A stretch of 64,000 nt of DNA from Streptomyces sp. CB02366 (GTDB lineage: Bacteria > Actinomycetota > Actinomycetes > Streptomycetales > Streptomycetaceae): positions 46,889 through 110,888 of the forward strand of contig NZ_LIVT01000016.1 of assembly GCF_001905905.1 (NCBI RefSeq), given 5' to 3'. The position numbers and the translations under genes are program-made. The notes under the pieces are model-generated. The model saw only the letters and a list, made by a program, of their open reading frames with translations. It was not told the DNA's origin and ran no database searches. Positions 59,906 to 64,000 of the stretch are shown in pieces (position 1 is the first letter of the stretch; each line of letters opens with the position of its first letter).

Positions 59906-60721
59906 CTACGGAGACAGACAGGCCCGATTGAGTACATAGCGCGTCAACGGCCGGTAAAACGGGGCCTGTACGCCGTCGTCGAGCGGAACGGCGACCGACA
60001 CCCGCCCCTCCGCCTCCCCCACGAACAGCGCCGGATCGTCCGTGTCCGCCGGTCCGATCGCCTCGATCCCCAGCTGACCTGCACCGCAGACCCAGCCGTG
60101 GTCCCCGATCACCAGCTCCGGCAGCACCCCCAGCCGCTCGGCCGCGTCCTGGAGCGCGAGCCGCACCGGAAGCGGCGAATGGGTGTGCGCGCCGGTTTCG
60201 CCCCCCGTGGGCCGCCCCCCGGGTTCGCGCACCAGAGCGACACCCCGTACGTAGTCGACGGTGTACGTGCGTACGCCAAACCGCGTCGTTATGTCGACAC
60301 ATCGCCCCTGCGCGGGGGTGAGGACGGGGCAGCCCGCCGCCGACAGAGCGTCTGCCAGTCCGGCGTAGAAGCCGAGCAGCCGATGCGGATGCCCGGTCCC
60401 CAGCAGCACCGGGGCCCGCCGCCGGGCCACCGAGGCCAGCCGCTCCGCGAACGCGTCCAGCCCGGCCACCGTACGCTCCGGGTCGATCGCGTCGGCCCCG
60501 GAGAGGTGCGCCGGGTCCGCCGAGACCCCGCACCGGTCCGCCATCAGCCGTAAGAGGTCGCTCTCGCCCCAGGTCCGCTCGGGCACGAGCCCCAGCAGCA
60601 CCCGGGGATCCCGGGCGGCGAACAGCCGGTAGCTGCGCAGGTTGTTCTCGCGCGGGGTGGCCACGGGCCCGGCGAGCCGGGCCGCCAGCAGATGGGCGCG
60701 CAGCGCCCCGGTGCTCAACAC
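59906..60721 (-). CDS. Conserved hypothetical protein (phosphatase-annotated family)
   Basis: A 271-residue soluble protein reading VLSTGALRAHLLAARLAGPV. The start is uncertain, since AGGGG abuts GTG 60721. Conserved-looking elements are LRSYRLFAARDPRVLLGL, GVSADPAHLSGADAIDPER, VLLGTGHPHRLLGFYAGLAD and LVIGDHGWVCGAGQLGIEA. The family is sometimes called phosphatase in databases, but I see no HAD, PTP or metallophosphatase motif. The histidines in GTGHPHR and IGDHGW could be active-site or ligand residues. It lies between the small HTH and acuC genes on the same strand. Confidence 0.75.
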   Translation of the reverse strand: MLSTGALRAHLLAARLAGPVATPRENNLRSYRLFAARDPRVLLGLVPERTWGESDLLRLMADRCGVSADPAHLSGADAIDPERTVAGLDAFAERLASVARRRAPVLLGTGHPHRLLGFYAGLADALSAAGCPVLTPAQGRCVDITTRFGVRTYTVDYVRGVALVREPGGRPTGGETGAHTHSPLPVRLALQDAAERLGVLPELVIGDHGWVCGAGQLGIEAIGPADTDDPALFVGEAEGRVSVAVPLDDGVQAPFYRPLTRYVLNRACLSP

Positions 60722-60823
60722 CCCTGGGATGCTGCCGTACCGGGGGCCGGCGCGGGCGGGATTCCCCGTACGCCCCACCGTTGGCGTAACGCACGGCACA
60801 ATGCACGGGCCGGGGCCCGGCTC

Positions 60824-61993
60824 TCAGGTCAGCAGCCCGCGCAGCGGGAACGCCGCCTTCCGGGCCGCCAGCACCGCCTGGTCCAGCCGGTCCGCCGGGT
60901 CGTACCCGTCCTCCCACTCCTGCCAGGCCGGCGTCCGCCCGTCCGTCATCCGGCCCGGACCGAGCTGCCGCGTACGGGCGTAGACGAGGTCCCGCCACGA
61001 GGACGGCACCACCGACTCCGGATCGACGGGGGCGTGCGCGGCGATGCCCACCAGGTGCGTCCAGGACCGGGGGACGACGTCCACGACCGCGTAACCGCCG
61101 CCGCCGAGCGCCACCCAGCGCCCGTCCGCGTGGTCGTGCGCCAACCGGTGGCAGGACTCCATGACCGCCCGCTGCGCGTCCAGCGACACCGCGAGGTGGG
61201 CGAGCGGGTCCTCGAAGTGGGTGTCGGCCCCGTGCTGGGTGACGAGGACCTGGGGGCGGAAGTCGGCCAGCAGCTCGGGCACCACCGCGTGGAACGCCCG
61301 CAACCACCCCGCGTCCCCGGTCCCGGCCGGCAGCGCCACGTTGACCGCGGAGCCCTCGCCGGCCCCGGCCCCGGTCTCCTCCGGCCACCCGGTCTGCGGG
61401 AAGAGCGTCCTCGGGTGCTCGTGCAGCGAGATCGTCAGGACGCGCGGATCCTCCCAGAACGCGGCCTGCACCCCGTCCCCGTGGTGGACGTCCACGTCCA
61501 CGTACGCCACCCGCTCCGCGCCCAGCTCCAGCAGGCGGGCGATGGCGAGGGCCGGGTCGTTGTACACGCAGAACCCGGCCGCCGCCCCCGGCATGGCGTG
61601 GTGCAGCCCCCCGGTGAAGTTCACCGCGTGCTCGGTCTCCCCGCGCCACACTGCCTCGGCCGCCCCGACCGACAGCCCGGCGATCAGCGCGGACGCCTCG
61701 TGCATCCCGGCGAACGCCGGATCGTCCACGGTCCCGAGCCCGTACTCCTGGTCGGCCGCCCGCGGGTCGGCGGAGGCGGCCCGCACCGCGGCCACGTAGT
61801 CCTCGCGGTGCACGAGCCGCAGGGTGGAGTCCCCGGCGGCCTTCGCCGCCCGCAGATCCACCGCCGCATCGAGCCCGAACGCCCGCACCAGCCCCATCGT
61901 CAGGTCCAGCCGGACCGGGTCCATCGGGTGGGTCTCCCCGAAGTCGTATCCCGTAACCGCGTCATCCCACATCAGCTGTGCGCGCCCGCTCAT
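60824..61993 (-). CDS. acuC: AcuC-type histone-deacetylase-family protein
   Basis: A 389-residue class I HDAC-fold zinc hydrolase, of the acetoin-utilization AcuC group. The active-site His pair is in TGGLHHAM, the metal Asp/His motif is YVDVDVHHGDGVQ, and the tyrosine region is WVALGGGGYAV. It is expected to deacetylate lysines, such as acetyl-CoA synthetase, or small acetylamides. Start ATG 61993 (MSGRAQLMWDD) lies inside the end of the MFS gene, overlapping it by 32 bp, so the two are translationally linked. Confidence 0.9.
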   Translation of the reverse strand: MSGRAQLMWDDAVTGYDFGETHPMDPVRLDLTMGLVRAFGLDAAVDLRAAKAAGDSTLRLVHREDYVAAVRAASADPRAADQEYGLGTVDDPAFAGMHEASALIAGLSVGAAEAVWRGETEHAVNFTGGLHHAMPGAAAGFCVYNDPALAIARLLELGAERVAYVDVDVHHGDGVQAAFWEDPRVLTISLHEHPRTLFPQTGWPEETGAGAGEGSAVNVALPAGTGDAGWLRAFHAVVPELLADFRPQVLVTQHGADTHFEDPLAHLAVSLDAQRAVMESCHRLAHDHADGRWVALGGGGYAVVDVVPRSWTHLVGIAAHAPVDPESVVPSSWRDLVYARTRQLGPGRMTDGRTPAWQEWEDGYDPADRLDQAVLAARKAAFPLRGLLT

Positions 61994-63167
61994 GCCCGCC
62001 ACCGTATCGGGCCGGGTCCGGCCCGAACGAGCGGGCGTACACGAGCGTCGCCAGCACCAGGACCATCGGGACGAGCATGGCCCCCCGATAGCTCCACGCA
62101 TCCCCCAGAGCGCCCACGAGCGGCGAACCCACCAGGAAACCGACATAGTTGAAGATGTTCAGCCGGGCCACGGCGGCGTCGCTGTTCCCCGGGAACAGCC
62201 GTCCGGCGGCGGCGAAGGTCTGCGGCACGATCACGCAGAGCCCGAAGCCGAGCATCGTGAACCCGAGCATCCCCACCCAGGCCCCCGGCGCCGCCGCCAC
62301 GACCGCGAACCCGCCGGCCGCCAGCAGGCTTCCGCCCCGCACCACGGCCACCGCCCCGAACCGCCGCACCCCGAGGTCCCCCACGGTCCGGCCCAGCAGG
62401 GTCGTCACCATGTAGACGTTGTACGGAACGGTCGCGAGCTGCTCAGAGCTGCCCAGCACGTCCTGGAGGTACTTGGCGCTCCAGTTGGAGACGGTCGAGT
62501 CCCCGATGTACGCGAAGCTCATGACGAGGCAGAGCGGCAGCAGCAGCTTGAACGAGAGCGCCCCGCCCGTGGTTCCGGGCCCGGACCCGTCGTCCTCCTC
62601 GGGGCGCTTCCCCTCCGTGTACCACCGGCTGCCGGCCAGCGCGGCGGGCAGCAGCACGGCGACGACGGGCAGGTAGGACGCGAGCAGCGACAGGTCGTAC
62701 CGGGCCCCGACCCACGCCAGCGACGCCCCCGCGATACCGCCGAGGCTGTACGCGGCGTGGAACCCGAGCATGATGCTGCGCCCGTAGGCCCGTTGGAGGC
62801 TGACCCCCAGCATGTTCATGGAGGCGTCCAGCGCCCCGACGGACAACCCGAACACCCCGAGGGCGACGGCGGCGTGCCACATCTCCCGCCCGGCGCCCAC
62901 CCCGAGCAGGGCGAGCAGGACGAGGGGCTGGGCCCACCGCAGGACCACGCCCGGCCGGACGCGGGCGACCGCCTTCTCGGTGGCCACGCTGCCGGCGCCC
63001 GCCAGGATCGGGACGGCGGCGAGGAAGACGGGCAGCAGCGCGTCGGATATCCCGTACTGGTCCTGGATGGCGGGGATACGCGTCACCAGAAGGGCGAAGG
63101 CCACGCCCTGGACGCCGAAGCTCAGTCCCAGGGAGGCCCTGCCGTACCGCAAGCCCGCATCAGTCAT
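61962..63167 (-). CDS. MFS transporter
   Basis: A 401-residue major facilitator protein with about 12 transmembrane helices. It begins MTDAGLRYGRASLGLSFGVQ, and the middle loop (about 190-210: GSRWYTEGKRPEEDDGSG) is cytosolic. The motif GFHAAYSLGGIAGASLAW is typical of the Fucose/inner-membrane YbjJ-like MFS group. Direction and substrate are not predictable. Its 3' end overlaps the acuC start by 32 bp. Confidence 0.88.
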   Translation of the reverse strand: MTDAGLRYGRASLGLSFGVQGVAFALLVTRIPAIQDQYGISDALLPVFLAAVPILAGAGSVATEKAVARVRPGVVLRWAQPLVLLALLGVGAGREMWHAAVALGVFGLSVGALDASMNMLGVSLQRAYGRSIMLGFHAAYSLGGIAGASLAWVGARYDLSLLASYLPVVAVLLPAALAGSRWYTEGKRPEEDDGSGPGTTGGALSFKLLLPLCLVMSFAYIGDSTVSNWSAKYLQDVLGSSEQLATVPYNVYMVTTLLGRTVGDLGVRRFGAVAVVRGGSLLAAGGFAVVAAAPGAWVGMLGFTMLGFGLCVIVPQTFAAAGRLFPGNSDAAVARLNIFNYVGFLVGSPLVGALGDAWSYRGAMLVPMVLVLATLVYARSFGPDPARYGGGHERARTADVG

Positions 63168-63313
63168 GGCGGCGAGCGTAGGGCCAGTCGCTACCGAGGG
63201 GTAGATGGATCAGCCGGGCAGTTTCCGGACGGACGGTGTCCGGATGGGCCGGGCCCGGGCGGGTCGGGCCCGGGCGGGCGGGGGTCGGCCTGGCGAGGGG
63301 TGGACGCGTGGCG

Positions 63314-63958
63314 TCAGGCGAGCAGGCCGGGAAGCTGGGACATGTCCGAGAAGTGTCCGGTGACGCCCACGAGCCGGTCCGCGGGCATCATCGACGTGAA
63401 CCCGTACACGTCCATCCCGGCCGCCCGTGCGGCCTCGACCCCGAGCGGGCTGTCCTCGACGACGACACACCGCTCGGGCGCGACGCCCATCCGCTCGGCG
63501 GCGTAGAGGAACAGGTCCGGCGCCGGCTTGCCCCGCCCGACGTCCTCCGAGCTGAAGATCCACTCGTCCTCGAACCACTGGTCGATCCCGGTCCTGCGGT
63601 GCCCCACGCGAATCCGTTCATGGCTCCCGGAGGAGGCGACGCAGTAGGCCACCCCGTCCGCGACGAGTTTCCCGAGCAGCTCCTCGACCCCGTCCACCGC
63701 CACCAGCTCCTGCTCGAAGGCGGCGAAGGTACGGGAGCTGAGCGTGGTGTCGAAGTCCTCGGGCAGCTTCCGCCCGGTCCGCTCCTCGATGAGATCGTGC
63801 ACCCGGTGCACGGCGGATCCCATGTAGTCACGGATCGATTCGTCGTACGAGGTCGGGTGACCGAGTTCGGTCAGGTAACCGGAGAGCACGGTGTTGGCGA
63901 GGGGCTCGCTGTCGACGAGCACACCGTCGTTGTCGAAGATGACCAGTTCGTAGCGCAT
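63314..63958 (-). CDS. HAD subfamily IA hydrolase (phosphoglucomutase/phosphatase-like)
   Basis: A 214-residue HAD phosphatase. Motif I is FDNDGVLVDSE (Asp9, Asp11), with Asn in place of the usual middle Leu/Ile/Met. Motif II is CVASSGSHERI, motif III Lys is in GRGKPAPDLFL, and motif IV is VVEDSPLGVEAA. The helical cap (about 18-80) is of the beta-phosphoglucomutase/phosphonatase type. It therefore probably dephosphorylates a sugar phosphate. Start ATG 63958. The G/C-rich stretch 63220-63310 behind it shows no gene. Confidence 0.92.
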   Translation of the reverse strand: MRYELVIFDNDGVLVDSEPLANTVLSGYLTELGHPTSYDESIRDYMGSAVHRVHDLIEERTGRKLPEDFDTTLSSRTFAAFEQELVAVDGVEELLGKLVADGVAYCVASSGSHERIRVGHRRTGIDQWFEDEWIFSSEDVGRGKPAPDLFLYAAERMGVAPERCVVVEDSPLGVEAARAAGMDVYGFTSMMPADRLVGVTGHFSDMSQLPGLLA

Positions 63959-64000
63959 GGTCCGACCCTAGACGTTCAGAACGCAGGAAAGCCCCGCACC

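Noticed and set aside
63220..63310. GGGCCCGGGCGGG-type repeats as a regulatory element
   Set aside because: Simple GC-homopolymer slippage between two genes; no structure beyond low complexity.

Overview
The window is high-GC actinobacterial chromosome and almost certainly Streptomyces. The evidence is GC-saturated third codon positions, GTG/TTG starts, the futalosine (menaquinone) genes, a rex-hem operon, and a bldN-rsbN developmental sigma/anti-sigma pair. No rRNA, tRNA or CRISPR array was recognised.

0-14 kb is core respiration. It holds the 5' end of mqnE, an Lrp/AsnC regulator, ubiX, a rhomboid protease, and the translationally coupled ubiD-like/mqnP pair for menaquinone. Then follows a ccsB-resB-ccdA-resA system II cytochrome c maturation operon, a polysaccharide-deacetylase-like lipoprotein, and hemL with a histidine phosphatase. 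14-24 kb is mixed: unknown proteins, an AraC regulator, a Mut7-C RNase-like protein, an SDR, and a free-standing two-motif LAGLIDADG homing endonuclease lying tail to tail with the RNA ligase gene rtcB. Two DUF3558-type lipoproteins and a DUF2637 membrane protein complete it. 24.8-28.6 kb holds divergent class I lysS and argS.

28.7-46.4 kb is the accessory part. It includes a cardiolipin-synthase-like PLD, a transmembrane HTH protein, a DUF4232 lipoprotein, and an unusual single-chain HTH-DUF5753-DUF397 regulator with a TTA codon just before an internal start. An AadA-like nucleotidyltransferase lies between two relics of the same IS5-type transposase 3' end, and the larger relic is fused to a broken response-regulator gene. 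A two-component pair, an Imm1-like protein, a DUF4253 protein and several unknown genes follow.

46.5-59.5 kb is core again. hemB is followed on the same strand by rex-hemA-hemC-cobA/hemD, a chain of 4-base stop/start overlaps preceded by a Rex operator. A glutaredoxin, a HAD-IB phosphatase, bldN (pro-sigma), rsbN with a BldN-type promoter, a PlsC-type acyltransferase, an epimerase and the 32-residue ribosomal protein bS22 come next. 59.5-64 kb has a small HTH protein, an unknown protein, acuC, an MFS transporter and a HAD hydrolase.

Two layers of regulation are visible. Heme and redox supply is tied to NADH/NAD+ through Rex. Development runs through BldN, RsbN and possibly bldA via the TTA codon. 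From memory of S. coelicolor gene order, the left 14 kb and the part from lysS rightwards are far apart there, on opposite sides of oriC, so this window may span an origin-symmetric inversion breakpoint at about 14-25 kb.
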